Counted from the stretch's first letter, positions 10,284-22,455 are shown. The stretch: 64,000 nt of DNA from Steinernema hermaphroditum (GCA_030435675.1 CM059622.1:2666001-2730000); one strand, 5' to 3'. Program-made: numbers and translations. Notes: generated from the letters alone by a model not told the origin.

Positions 10284-11271
10284 ATGACAACGAAGCCCCT
10301 CTCTGGCCAAATAGCCCTCGTCACCGGCGCCTCTCGAGGAATCGGAAAAGGAATCGCTGTGCAACTTGGAGAAGCCGGCGCCACCGTCTACGTTACCGGT
10401 CGTCCCCCCGCCAAACAGGAAGGCATCTCCCAGAGCCTCAACCTCCCGACCCTGGAGCAGACGGCCCAGGAGATCACGAAGAGGGGTGGAAAAGGAATCT
10501 CCGTCTTCTGTGACCATTCTGACCCTGAAGAGGTGAGGAAGCTCTTCGAGAGGATCGAGAAGGAGCAGAACGGCCGGCTCGATATTTTGGTTAACAATGC
10601 TTATTCGGCTGTCACGGTGGGTTATTCGAGTTATTGTTTTTATTCTTAAAGTGGCGTTTAGACGCTCATTAACGGCGCGAGCGCTAAGTTTTACGAAGAA
10701 GACCCTGCTGTCTTCGAGGCGGTCAACAATGTCGGCCTAACGAATCACTACATCTGTTCGGTCTACGCCGCGAGACTGATGGTTCCCAGAAAAAAGGGCT
10801 TCATCGTTACCTTATCATCTCAAGGGGGGATTGAGCGTCTCTTTGGAGTGGCATACGGTGTAGGAAAGACAGCCTGCGATCGAATGGCCGCCGACATGGC
10901 TCATGATTTGATCGACTCAAATATTTGCTCGATTTCGTTGTGGCCCGGAGCTGTGAAGGCGGAACTGATTCTGAAGGTGGCCCCCGATACGGTATGATGA
11001 TACTAACCTTCAGGATGATAGTCGGAGTTTGCAGATGAGAAAACACTTCCAAGCAGGCGAAACGATCGAGTTCAGCGGCAAATGCGTCGTTGCTTTGGCT
11101 ACAGACCCGAAGCTCATGGACAAGACTGGCCATATTTTGACCACGATCGACCTGGCCAAGGAGTACGACCTGTTCGACGAAGATGGAACTCAGCCCCACA
11201 GCGAGATTATCACTAAATACCACGACTATCTGCAGTCCACCAATGAAGTCCGCGCTTCCAAAAAAGAGTGA
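10284..11271 (+). CDS. DHRS1: DHRS1-like SDR (copy 3)
   Basis: Exons 10284-10616, 10662-10991 and 11035-11271 give 299 aa with intact TGASRGIG and a YGVGK catalytic dyad. An in-frame methionine 14 codons upstream (10242) is open but lies in the conserved 5' leader; the MTTKPLSG start shared by copies 2-4 is preferred. Exon 3 and about 140 bp of 3' flank are nearly identical to copy 4, so copies 3 and 4 are the youngest pair or are being homogenised by gene conversion. Confidence 0.92.
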
Positions 11272-11410
11272 TGTACATAACCAGCTTTAATCAATCGTAT
11301 CTCCAGTTAACTGAAAAATATAACTAAATCCATTTAGACAAACATTTATTTGTACCGCAATTGAGTTGTATATACAAAATAAAACAAGCAGAAGAATTGA
11401 TAGAACCAAA
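11272..11410. other. 3' flank shared with SDR copy 4
   Basis: Near-identical to 14021-14155 ('gatgtacataaccagcttta...'), i.e. the same convergent intergenic spacer that separates SDR copy 4 from T gene T1. Confidence 0.7.
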
Positions 11411-11592
11411 TCCGTTCACATGCGTCCGTCGTAGAAATTGTGAGAAATGTGACGAGATTGTAAAAGGAACGTAGTCCTTGTGCGCTCTTTTAGTCAGGTG
11501 TTCAGTGATTGGCTTCTGCGCAGGGCTTCCTTTTTTGGGCTGCTCGTCGATGTAGTCTACTTCCCCAAGAAGCCGAGTGCTAACGAACTATG
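11411..11592 (-). pseudogene. Duplicated tail fragment of T-family gene T1
   Basis: Matches 14156-14333, the last roughly 58 codons of T1, in the same position and orientation relative to SDR copy 3 as T1 has to copy 4. It carries substitutions and small indels that break the frame, and no other T1 exon follows. It was evidently carried along when the SDR gene was duplicated and has since decayed. Confidence 0.7.
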
Positions 11593-13025
11593 ATATAAGG
11601 GTTATCGAATTTTAATGAGTTTTAACTAGCCTCAATTGACTTGTTCAACGAGGAAACTCATTTAGAGTCAGCATTTACTTTTATTGTCTATCTCGAACGT
11701 AGCGCCCACAGTATGACAGCAATTCGCAGTTAAAGCCTCGTTCCCCCGACCTGGTTATGTCTTGAGATCATCGTTCCATATCACACGGGGTTAGACACTC
11801 AGAGTCAACATCACCTTTTTTGAGAATGCCAGAATGGCAAAGTTCGGTTGAGTTTTAATCAGATATGTCGATTCGGTAAAATTTCGCAGTTGTCTAAACT
11901 GTGTTTATTTCTGGGCGTCCATGTGAAAGCTCAACTACCAGTCTGGAGATGAGTGCCATTCACTTCACTGGCTGACCGGCCCCTCTATTGAACCCTTTTC
12001 GTCTGCCTTCAGCGAGCTGAGACGGAGGATCATTTCCAGGAACGTGATTTATCAGACTCTAAATCGTCAATTGCTTTCATCTGTTCGGCGCCGTGTGTTT
12101 GTAGGACTGACTTATGAGATCTCGAATGAGTTGTCAATGTGTGTATTTGCTTCGTTCTTCGTTCTCTACACCTGGTTCACCCTAAATGTTTCCGAAAATA
12201 CAAATATGTTCATAAGAGAATGATCAGAAACAACAACAATTATGATGTATAAGGATTGTCGCATTTTATGAGATCACTTTGAAGATGCCACTTTGAAAGT
12301 CGCCTTTGAAAGAAACTTTGAAAGACATCATAACTGGCGAAGACCAAGGATGCTTATGAGATCTCGAATGAATTCCCAATGTGTGTATTTGCTGCAATCA
12401 TTTGTGATTAAACATATGTACATAAAATTTAAATGCCGAAACTCAAAGTTCTTGAGGCTTAGAACATTAGTATGTAAAGTACTTTACCTCTTGAGTCAGT
12501 CAGAATGAGTGGGAATGGAGTGAAATGTAAACGTCCATGGGTTCAGTTGGGTCAGATCAGACAGTTTCGAACAGCATTGAGCATGCGGAAAAAGGGAAAG
12601 CATGAGTAATCCAGGAAACTGAAAGTGGGACTGAGTGTGAATTCGTAGAGCTGTTCACAAAGACACACCTGTCATGCAAACTTAAAATGAAACGAGAAAA
12701 CAACATAGTTGTGTCAAAAGTACATGTTTGTTTCTATGTTATGTCGATTCTCTGTTGACAAAACTCCAATGTAGAACTTTTGGACTTTGTAGTGTGGAAA
12801 CGCTTGCACTGCCTCGAAGTTTATTGATTGTTTGCCATCATCACTCTCACCTGCACCGCTTTCACGATTACATTCACATAATCGAACTACTCATTTTTCT
12901 TGTTTTCGGAGATAAAGTGCTAAAGAACTTGTGTTGTCGAATGTGTTGTCGGTTGTGCACAGCATTTTATAGTTTGTGCATTCGTGTATATATTTACACC
13001 TCTGAGCCCAGTCGTCAGTTTCAGA
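11593..13025. promoter_or_regulatory. Upstream region of SDR copy 4
   Basis: No supported gene. 11760-12000 resembles 6720-7030 upstream of copy 1/2. 12465-12960 resembles 9290-9610 but has about 140 bp extra (about 12533-12670). A local direct repeat ('atgagatctcgaatga.tt.ccaatgtgtgtatttgct') occurs at 12114 and 12356. 12960-13025 is the conserved 5' leader. Confidence 0.5.
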
Positions 13026-14020
13026 ATGACAACGAAGCCCCTCTCTGGCCAAGTAGCCCTGGTCACCGGCGCTTCTCGAGGAATCGGGAAAGGAATCGCC
13101 GTGCAGCTTGGAGAAGCCGGCGCCACTGTCTACGTCACAGGTCGTCCCCCGGCCAAACAGGAAGGCATCTCCCAGAGCCTCAACCTCCCGACCCTGGAGC
13201 AGACGGCCCAGGAGATCACGAAGAGAGGTGGAAAGGGAATCGCCGTCTTCTGTGACCATTCTGACCCTGAAGAGGTGAGGAAGCTCTTCGAGAGGATCGC
13301 CAAGGAACAGAACGGCCGACTCGATATTTTGGTTAACAATGCTTATTCCGCTGTCACGGTGGGTTATTCGAGTTATTGTTTTTACTCCTAAAGTGCCATT
13401 TAGACGGTCACCAACGGCGCCAACGCTAAGTTTTACGAAGAAGACCCTGCTGTCTTCGATGCGGTCAACAATGTCGGCCTAACGAATCACTACATTTGTT
13501 CGGTCTATGCCGCGAGACTGATGGTCCCCAGAAAGAAGGGCTTCATCGTCACCTTAACATCTGAAGGAGGGATTGCTCCCCTCTTTGGAGTGGCGTATTG
13601 CGTCGGGAAGTCAGCTTGCAATCGAATGGCAGCCGACATGGCTCATGATTTGATTGATTCCAATATCTGCTCGGTTTCGCTGTGTCCCGGAGCTGTCAAG
13701 ACTGAACTAATTATGAAGGTAGCCACGGATACGGTATTATGATACTACACCTTCTTGAGGATAATCTGGTGATGATTTTGCAGATGAGAAATCGCTTCCA
13801 AGCAGGCGAAACAATCGAGTTCAGCGGCAAATGCGTCGTTGCTTTGGCTGCAGACCCGAAGCTCATGGACAAGACCGGCCATATTTTGAACACCACGGAC
13901 CTGGCCAAGGAGTACGATCTGTTCGACGAAGATGGAACTCAGCCCCACAGCGAGATTATCACTAAATACCACGACTATCTGCAGTCCACCAATGAAGTCC
14001 GCGCTCCCAAAAAAGAGTGA
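13026..14020 (+). CDS. DHRS1: DHRS1-like SDR (copy 4)
   Basis: Exons 13026-13358, 13404-13733 and 13784-14020 give 299 aa with intact TGASRGIG, NNAYS and a YCVGK dyad. Exon lengths (333/330/237) are identical to copies 2 and 3. It converges on T gene T1, whose stop is only 138 bp away on the opposite strand. Copy 4 appears to be the original arrangement from which copy 3 and its T1 tail fragment were duplicated. Confidence 0.93.
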
Positions 14021-14157
14021 TGTACATAACCAGCTTTAATCAATCGTATCTCCAGTTAACTGAAAAATATAACTAAATCCATTTAGATATGCATTTATTT
14101 GTACCGCAATTGAGTTGTATATACAGAACAGAACAGAATCGATAAAACCAAGTCTCT

Positions 14158-16840
14158 TTACAGGCGTCCATCGTAGAAATCGTGGGAAATGTAATGAGAC
14201 GAGATAGTAAAGGGAACGTACTCCTTGTGCGCAGTCTGCTTCGGGTGTTCAGTGACTGGCTTCTGCGCGGGACTTCTTTTTCCGGGCTGATCATCGATGT
14301 AGTCCACTTCTCCAAGAGGCCGAGCGCTAACGACTGCAGCAAGGCTGGCGTCCAACGGACCGCCGCCGAATTTGACATAGCTGTAGTACTTCGTGTACAG
14401 AATCAAAGAGAGACCCCTTCGCACAAGCGATGCAATGATGAACAGTGCGATGATGACTGAAGGAGAAGCCGGTGGTGGACGATAAACACGAAAGTACCTT
14501 TTTCGGCAGTGGACTTCGGGTGAAGAAGAGACATCACGTCGAAGATCAGCACTGTGCATAGCGTGATTAGCATGATGATCTGAAAATGGAGATAACGAAG
14601 TTCCAAAAAGTTCAATTAACATCGAATACCGTAGAAACAAGAGACTCCGGGCAACTTCTACCACGATATGTCATACAATAGGCATAGGCATAGATCCTTC
14701 TTTCACTATTTTTTTTTGTAAAAGTTTGGATTCTATATTTTGGACCCAGTAAGTGTGTAACGAGCGAATTCCTACGTGGATTACCATGTTTCCTGTCCAT
14801 GATATGACATATCGTAGTATGGGTTGCTAGGAGCCCCTTGTTTCTGCGGTATTCGATGTTAATTGAGCACTCGTCGGGAATAGAATGAACATTCATGCTT
14901 TCAACTTCGACCCTCTTTTTCTCGCATATGTAGCAGCAAGTACAAGTATGTGCGAACAAATAAGGAAAACGTCTTTTTGGGATTTTTCAGATCATCCATT
15001 TAAGGTATCTTAAGATAAACGTGGAGTGTCTTCTGAAACTTCGAAATTAATTAAGAATGTGCTTCATTTGAGTGCATAACTCGGAGGACACTTCCGACAG
15101 GTCCCTTCTTAGGAACCGTTTCCGAAAATACGCGAAAATCGCTTATGAGAGAACGCTGATTGTGGCTGTTTGTTAGTCTTGTCAATACTAACAGTTTTAT
15201 TAGTTGTTTCTTGACGCACAAAACTATTTTTGTGTTCGAATTGGTACGGTCTCCGAAGAGTTCAAAAACGAGCAGTGCCCATTAAACTTGCACTTTGGAC
15301 GCCCAGTCACAGAATCATCAATCATTTAAAAAAAGATCAGATATGCTCGTTGTTGTGTATACGATTTTGTACCAAATTACGCAGTTATATGCAGCATTGA
15401 CTACTCCACAACTACTGCTCAATCTGATCATATCAAACGCTCCTCAAAACAGGTTGTAAATTTGAATTCCAAACGACCACAGACCATGTGCCTGCGTGCA
15501 TCAAGACTTTTATCAAAGCAGCAACAGGCTCGTTAAGTTTTTATGCTTTCGGTCCCTCGTGACGGAACGCCGAGTGTTGCTTTTTTAGCTCTTATCAACG
15601 CCGACAGTTTTATTAGTTATTAGCCCGTTGACACCTTCCTCTATTTGCGTTCGGCACGACAGACCGTTGCGAGAGGACAAATATCAGTCGGAACAAAAAA
15701 TGCACTTTGGAATTTTAACTATCTTTGCAACTATCTGTTTGATTGTGAGGTTCTTGGAGTGTTGATATAGGTTCTAGGATCAATTGTAAACGAGGATAAG
15801 GATATAGATTTTCTATACTTATTTACTTCATCTTGAATCTCTCTTATCTTCGTTGAAAATCTGGAGAACTACGAGAATCATGCCTCACCGCGGTCTCCCA
15901 ATTGGTGAAATTCCCTTTGTTTGGATTCATTTGTCTTTGAAACGTAGCTTGGTCACGCTCTGTGCATTGTAGCAGCAGCTGCAATACTTGAATCCTATGG
16001 GTCACAGATGGCCAGGCACTCGTTCATTCGTACCCGACCTTAGCCAGAACAAAGACCCGCAAAATCGAGACGCCGCACGGTTGTAGGAGGAACAAAACAT
16101 AGACTTCGGTTTTGGCCTTTCTATGTACCTCTGATTCCAACCCGAAAAACCAAAATTTGGCCATCCTTGTAGCGAATCAATGTGAGCTTCTCAAGGGAAA
16201 CTTAATATAGTTTAACACGTTACGCCATTAACACAGTTCGGCTAATCCGGATCGCCTTACTTTCTCTTCAGAACCTCATTTTGATGCACAGGAGTCAACT
16301 GATTCTTTTTTAAATTTAAGCGATCAAGGCAACATTCTCATGAACTGGCACTTTTTAACATTTTTGGCACCTCTAACTTAAATAGGCGACCATAAATTGA
16401 GTTAACTAAGCGAATATGCCAAGACATCCCAAAAGTATGCTTACCTCATAGATCATGTATCCTGCGATGAAGTTACATGCCTTCTTCAGAGCCTTCTCAA
16501 ACAACAACGCGGTCACCAACAGCACATGAGCGACGATCTCTCCAAGCAGAATGATCGAAACGATGTAGGCGACAACTCGTACGAAGGCGGCGTCGTCACG
16601 ATCCTTCTCCTCCTCTAGAGGTCTCTCCTCCAGTTTTGTAGGCAAAGGAGTTGGACGGAATTCGGTGACTTTTACAGTAATATAGATGAGAAATGCGAAT
16701 AGGGCGAGGTTCACGATAAAGCTCCATGCGGAGAGTAGCCAGATGGGCCATCTCTAAAGGATGTTCCGGCTACGTACGTGAGGGTGCCAAGAAAACTGTA
16801 CCTCTCCGACACGTCGTCTCTGATCGCCGCCGGCGCACAT
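14158..16840 (-). CDS. T1: four-TM membrane protein (family T)
   Basis: Exons 16802-16840, 16445-16753, 14498-14579 and 14158-14456 give 242 aa. Predicted TM segments lie in WLLSAWSFIVNLALFAFLIY, VAYIVSIILLGEIVAHVLLV, IIMLITLCTVLIF and VIIALFIIASLV. The cytosolic-looking C-terminal tail is polar and Lys/Pro-rich. The short first exon (13 codons) and the phase-1 exit of exon 3 match the family plan, but exon 3 is 82 bp instead of the usual 49. The intron between exons 2 and 3 is about 1.86 kb, far longer than any other here. No known domain recognised. Function unknown; a plasma-membrane or secretory-pathway location is inferred from topology only. Confidence 0.72.
14580..16444 (-). other. Large intron of T1
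   Basis: No supported gene inside. A segment is duplicated imperfectly: 'cttgtcaatactaacagttttattagttgtt' at 15178 and 'cttatcaacgccgacagttttattagttatt' at 15590, each followed by a similar tail. The rest is unremarkable. Confidence 0.45.
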
Positions 16841-17319
16841 TTCCAAAAGCAATGAACTGATCGCCGCAAGGCTGTTATGGCTCCTTTAATGTTTTTTGGG
16901 CAACTCTTATCATCGCCCCTCACGAGGACCGAGAGAGCAGTTACGGAAATATACCCACCGAAAAGGGAAGTCGTAAAATGGGCTAATAATAAAGGGCGTG
17001 ACACAAAGGATTCAAAAATAGGGCAGCTTAACAGAAAAATGTGATTTTCACGCTTCGCCACAATAGACCCTAAAAACAGCAAGTGATTGTTTTTCACGCG
17101 AAAATCTGGCAAAAGTGGTATTACTGTAAATACGGGCACGTTCTTATTGTAGATTTTTGTTCTATCGTTCTAATAGCGTTCTATTAAACCGGTCAAGGCC
17201 AAAAGCTACGAAATAGAATAATAGCATTCTGCTCTTTTGATGCTCTGCTTGTTAAAAGTGGGTAGGTATGTATAAAACATGTATACGCATGAGGATTTAT
17301 TTCGACCAAGTACCGATTT

Positions 17320-17853
17320 TATCTCGATTTACGAGTTTACGAGTTTTACGAGTTTATTTCGTGAATCAAAGGCTTACGCCTTGCACGACACCGAATAATC
17401 GACAAACAGAGGATGTCTCGTTACAGCCGGCTTCATCCATGGAGCGGCGTGGATGTCGAACCGATCGGAGACGGCGCGCTTCACGGGGCATCTGGGACTC
17501 GACAAAACTTCGGATTCGGCAGCCGAACATCCTCTTCGCGGGTGTTTGCGGCACAGTGGAGGCTTCTGAGCTAACATCTGCTTCGAAGAGACGGTTCCTT
17601 GCTCCGAAAATTGTGTCTTTACCGGTGGTGGTGTCCTTGGAGCGTCGTCAACCTTCAGAGTGACTTCTCACGCGGCCGGATTCCTGGCGTCGGACATCTT
17701 GTTGTCAACGGTGGTGGGACTACGGCTTCCGGGTGTCCCAATTCCCTCTGGAAGCCGGAAAACTCATGCATGCCACAGGGTTTGCCATCAGACCGACCGG
17801 ACGCTAAGAGAGCGACTGGAGGGACCGACCTTTAGCCACCGCGACACGAATGA
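17320..17853 (-). mobile_element. SINE-like repeat family A, copy 1
   Basis: About 530 bp. On the minus strand it starts with 'gtcattcgtgtcgcggtggc', contains a TGGC-nnnn-GG stretch that resembles a pol III A box, and ends in a TCGTAAA(C) tandem tail (17324-17357). Other copies are at 45340-45838, 58385-58752 and 63612-64000. Frames are open in places but differ between copies, so they are not genes. Confidence 0.7.
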
Positions 17854-18305
17854 CACCTTTATTTCGATTGTTGTGGTGTAGTCGCAAAGTGCAGTTTTCA
17901 GAGAACCGTTGAACAGAAGAGGCATCCTAATGAACAGACGCCAAATTTAATTTTGTTAACATTTGTGTGCTCAAATATCCTGTACTGCAATGATGAAATT
18001 TTTCTTCAAAACTTAGTATAAAAGTTTTAACGATGGAATCGTCGACCCCTATGCACTTGAGCTGCATAGCGTTGGGTTGGGAAGTATCCTGACCTTCGAG
18101 AGAACGCTTTACGCAGTGGCGGTATTCATCGCTAAAAAATAAACACATTCTTTTCTCTCTTCTTCGATAACTACATGTTTTGAAAATCGTTCTTCTTTAG
18201 TTTATTTCTCACCGAGAAACATGCTTTCATCATTAATGGGACTATTAATCATTATCTCTTATAGTTACAATTAAATTTTATTTCAGTCGTAAAAACCACA
18301 ATGAC
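17854..18305. other. Intergenic, nothing recognised
   Basis: A 73-codon minus ORF (17927-18148) has no detectable domain or splice partners. No RNA gene seen. Confidence 0.4.
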
Positions 18306-18887
18306 TCATGTGTTTGCAAAACCATCTTCTAGCGGTTCATAAGGGATCAAAGTTTCGGTCCCTTCGGGTGCCAGATACTCCATCCATACCATTTCGAGAG
18401 CATAGAAGAAGAGCCAGAGGTATACCAGCGGAATGGAAATATAAGTGTGCGTTTTGAAGAAATCTGCATATTCCAAGAAAAAGTAGAGAAAAATTCCAGT
18501 TACGAATATCAATGGAGCTAGAACGAGCTAAAATCATCGAACGGTAATCCACGATCGATTCATTCCCACCCGAAAGACCACAAATATCCTATAGCGACCC
18601 TTTTCGAAGAGGTTCGACGTCAGCGAATAGGCGTTCATACTTGCAAAGAATAGTGCATAGAAAACGACGATCAATAGCAAATAAATCAGTGCCACAGTCA
18701 TCAGAATGAACTGTTTGTTTAGGAAAAAGATCAGCATGCAGGACTCAGCGACCAGGACATGATAGATAAACTGGAAGAGAATGATAACTTTGAAGTCTTC
18801 CTAAAATTCATTGAAATGAAGAAGAGAAAGATAGTGACCTTTGTATACCTGAAACCTATAGAAGACAACCTCCGCCATGGCGCACAT
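18306..18887 (-). CDS. T2: divergent four-TM membrane protein
   Basis: Exons 18849-18887, 18570-18800 and 18306-18527 (introns of about 40-50 bp) give 163 aa. Four hydrophobic segments are visible: ILFQFIYHVLVAESCMLIFF, FILMTVALIYLLLIVVFYAL, LVLAPLIFVTGIFLYFFL and YISIPLVYLWLFFYALEMV. The first coding exon is exactly 13 codons (MCAMAEVVF...), as in T1 (MCAGGD...), and the second half of the gene resembles the family, but the 49-bp exon is missing. I treat it as a divergent T member; relatedness rests on architecture rather than clear sequence identity. A 'ttttag' just before the start could be a trans-splice acceptor or the end of an upstream intron. Confidence 0.6.
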
Positions 18888-19617
18888 GACGCCATCTAAA
18901 AAGCATCGTTTTTCGAAGACACAATATTAGCACAGTGACTAATGGACGGGACGGTTTTAAGGGATACGAATGCTCAAAATGGGAACTTCTTGGGTTGGCC
19001 GAGGAAAATAGCCGTGGCTAATCGGTGCTGACGCAAGTGCTTCAATAATCTCTAAATCACAAAAGGACTTTGGGCTACTTCCAGCAGATGTGACGAAATC
19101 AACGATCAACTTCATGGTAAAAGTAAATAAACAAATCGTGTTTTCATCGTAAGAGTGACGTGTTGTCCTAACAGAAGCCATTGATTCCCTTCTGTTATTT
19201 TACAAGTTAGAGAGTATAAGTTGAACTTTTTATGCGATGTTCTCTATTTCACTGGCAATGGAACTTGACAAGCATTCAAGCAACATCGTCGTCATCGCTT
19301 GGACCATGTCACGTTCTTGAAATACGGGAAATTAGGTGAAACCCTCCACTCGAGCTCGTTATTGAAGATGCAAATGCTGAACTTGTGGTCACCATTTTCT
19401 GCAAAGGTCATCCAGAAGACCGGACACAATGACTGCTTCTGCCCATATTAAACAAAATGGGAGGTGCTTCTCAGTTGATTCCCACCCATCCTAGCTTTGT
19501 GAGAGCAGGGTGGTGATACGCAGGAAAGTGGGGCGACTTCCCAGAAGTCTGGTCGCAAAAACTTTCGTAAAACTCGGCAGGAGACTTACGGTATCAGCGG
19601 GTAAAATCCAACACTAG
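18888..19617. other. Intergenic, nothing recognised
   Basis: Upstream region of T2. A 74-codon minus ORF (18957-19181) has no domain. No RNA gene or repeat family recognised. Confidence 0.4.
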
Positions 19618-20095
19618 GGCTCAGCATCCCCTATATATAAACGGAAAACCGACGGGTCCGCTGGTCTGTGTGTGTGTTTTTCCGTGAGCACGGAGAAAAC
19701 ACCCACGCAAAATAAGGACCACGAGGGGAACCGAACCCGAAACCGCCCGCTTACAAACAGAGAACGTTCGCAAAGAGCCACACAGACAATTGAGATGCGA
19801 GCGCTCTACTTCCACTATGTCTCTAGCGATGCTAAGCTTTGAGTTTTTTTGCTGTTTTTGAGTGATTTTTTGCCTATTTAGTAACCAGCAGAGTTGTGGG
19901 TTCGAGTTTTTTGAAACTTTACAGTTTTTTCTCCCACTTTAGCTATTTACATGAGCGCCAATCTCGCCGCCCGCAGGGCTACAGTTTTAGGCCCCAACTT
20001 CAGCTTTTTGCATGAGGACCAATCTTGCTGCCCGCAGGGCTACTTGGCCTTTACTACGTGGACGGCGCGAATTCGCGCGCAGTCGCGTTTATTGA
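19618..20095 (-). mobile_element. tRNA-derived repeat family C, copy 1
   Basis: Read on the minus strand, the part near 19810-19715 resembles a tRNA: 'aagtagagcgctcgcatctc' (A-box/D-arm-like), then 'gggttcggttcccctcg' (B-box/T-arm-like). It ends in a GT-rich microsatellite and 'tatatatagggg'. Homology with the second copy (40838-41398) extends about 280 bp further (to about 20095) through units of 'ccgcccgcagggctac'. This is a tRNA-related SINE plus an associated segment, not a functional tRNA gene. Confidence 0.6.
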
Positions 20096-20209
20096 AATTA
20101 CAAATACAAATCTTATTAAGTTATTTTATTTTATTGTTTACTGGTTTCATTAAACATCGAATCGAACAGAGAATAAACACATCCGACAGAAACACAAATG
20201 TAAACCCAA

Positions 20210-21724
20210 TCATGGGCTAAATTGCTTTGTTTTATCGCCAGAGGCCGTCGTGCTCGTCATCAATTCTGATATGCAATACAGCAAAGAGAGCACCAGCAAT
20301 ATCGCAACAAGAAGAACAATAAGAATCAAGACCACAGTGAAAAAATGTATGAACGGTCCAACGATTAGAGTGAGTAAAATAATTGCTGCACGGTCATTCG
20401 TTGCAGCTGAACGTGGGTATTTTTCACCTGGGGGAACACAATCGGTCACTTGCACCATAATAGCGACTCGAATGCGGTCAAGGATTTCTTCGTAGTCCAG
20501 TGTTTCTGAATTCGAGCGGTACACCAAGCATGACTCTTTGACTCCAGGGATATGCGCTGACGAGTAGGATTTCCAAAATTTCTCTGAAAATGAGGACTGT
20601 AAATAAAAGGTAAGAGGAGGGCTGCCATACTCGCTATCGACTTGAGACTGTTAGGCATATCCAGAGAGTTTATCACATCCAATACTCTTCTATCAGTTGA
20701 GGTTAAAATGTTGTCGAATTCTGGAAAACTGGTTTTCCAAGGATGGACAAGGAGGGTCGCGGTGAAATTCTGCAGCTTTCTGGCTCTTGCAAAAGTCATC
20801 GTTCTCGTATAGATTTCCACAAATCTCCACACTTCGTCTTCGGTAGCGTTGTTGAGGACGGCAGTGGAAAGGAAAACATAGCTCTTCAAAACTGATATAT
20901 ATTTCAACAGAAACCATTGGGAACAGTACCTGCTTTTCCCTGAAGTCGTCAAACTCGTCCAGAATTCCACCGGCGATACTCTCCATTTCTGCATGGTGGT
21001 CGTCCAGGAGACCACGTAGCTCTTGACTCTTTTGAGCGTCAGACGTTCTCTTAGGAAGGTTTGCAATCCAGCTGGTCAGCTTATAGTCAAAGTGTTTGCT
21101 AAACTTTTCGTCGTATTTATTGAGGCCGGAAACCAATTTGAGGTTGTTTGGAACCACAGGCCCTGAAGAGATGAAATAGGTTATTCTTTATATAGGCAAT
21201 TGCTGGTGGGAGTGGCTACGACTAATTTCGCTGTTTTTTAAGTGTGAAACTGAAGTGGAGGGACAAAAGCCTGTCCATCAACGCTATGCTAAAAGATTAC
21301 GATATATTAACGTACGGGGAAAGTATAAGTCCATTTCTAAAACGTGCAGATGTGGATCGATCAGGCCTGTGGAAGGCAAGGACTATATGAGCAAAGAAGA
21401 CCTCTCTTAGAACACTAACCCCACAGAAGGTGACACATTTAATTCACTATTCACAGTCGATCATTTTTTAAAACGACACAAGGAGATTCTTACACAGTTA
21501 TGCAGATATCAAGAACAAGTGGTTTATCAAAAAGCACTCTATAACTCACTTGCAGTTCTAGTAGGACTGAGGACGAAGAAGTAAATGAAAATGGCGGCAC
21601 CGATGTAGTATAATACCAAGTAGCATAGAGCAAAATAATATAGAATGCCACGAATTGTGAATTCCTTTTTTCTCGGGACCAAGTTGGTCTTTTTCGGGAT
21701 TAAGTTTTCATCACATATTATCAT
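20210..21724 (-). CDS. P1: protein with N- and C-terminal TM segments (family P)
   Basis: Four exons (21550-21724, 20930-21162, 20631-20883, 20210-20583), intron phases 1-0-1, encode 344 aa. A short Lys-rich N terminus (PKKTNLVPRKKEF) precedes a TM helix (about residues 26-52, ending VLSPT). About 240 mostly helical, polar residues follow, including LNKYDEKFSKHFDY, AEMESIAGG, TAVLNNATEDEVW and DCVPPGE. A second TM (IILLTLIVGPFIHFF through LLYCI) lies near the C terminus. The two-TM, large-loop topology recalls DEG/ENaC channels, but the Cys-rich domain and GxS filter are absent, so I do not assign it there. Closest relative is P2 (25302). The promoter motif 'gatctgtgcagtcttgtgc' lies about 55 bp upstream of the ATG. 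No known family recognised. Confidence 0.75.
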
Positions 21725-22039
21725 AGCTGAACGGCCGACTGAGAACGGCCGACTGCGTGCGAGAGGAGTTCGCACAAGACTGCACAGATCGATAGCGACA
21801 CAAGACGAAGCAAAGCGCGCCATATGCACATACCGTTATCGCAGACGACATGGTAGTAATCGTTTTTCGAACTTGAGCAGCGATCGCTGTGGAATTGCGT
21901 TTGTGGAAACACCCATTTTATATCATACTGTATATAGTTGTCACAATGAAAATATCGCTTTTTGTTCTTTTTGTCTACAACAATCACTGGAAAAAAAAAG
22001 CCGCAAGAAATTCAATCTAATAGTTAAACGGTGAACAGT

Positions 22040-22260
22040 GAAATATGCATCTTTATCTGAAAATAAGCGTAAGCTTAGGCTTAGGCTTAAGCTGCCTAGC
22101 ATGGGCTCAAAGGTCGGACTGGCTGAAAATAAGCCTAAGCCTAAGCTTAGGCTTAAGCTGTCTAGCATGGGCTTAAAGGTCTGACTGTCTAGTAAGGTCA
22201 AACTGTCTGAAATTAAACCTAAGCATAAGCTTAGGCCTATTTTCAGACCTTTCATTTCGA
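22040..22260. repeat. TTAGGC-rich tandem repeat (interstitial telomere-like)
   Basis: A roughly 75-bp unit ('ctgaaaataagc.taagc...tagcatgggct.aaaggtc.gact') is repeated twice, with a partial third. Each contains TTAGGC/GCCTAA steps, several around the palindrome 'cctaagcttagg'. TTAGGC is the canonical nematode telomere unit. The mixed orientation and low copy suggest an old interstitial or repair-derived insertion, not a telomere. Confidence 0.55.
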
Positions 22261-22455
22261 GAACAAACGTGGTCCACTTTACCGTTTTACGGCCATTCAT
22301 GCCACTCAACCTCGACTATGGCCACTGTATGCTAATCGAGCCTAGCTTCGGCACCACAGTGATCTATTTAGTCAAGCATCACGAAAGAGCACTGTTTGTC
22401 GTCTACTGTAACAGCTACAGTAATCACGGTCAGTGTGCGAAGACCGCCGTACAAA

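Noticed and set aside
5494..14020. Bacterial origin (horizontal transfer) of the SDR genes
   Set aside because: The sequence matches the animal DHRS1 subfamily, and introns are present at the same positions in all copies.
19715..19812. A tRNA gene
   Set aside because: A- and B-box-like parts exist, but spacing is too long, stems do not pair properly and the same sequence recurs in a second repeat copy, so it is a tRNA-derived SINE.
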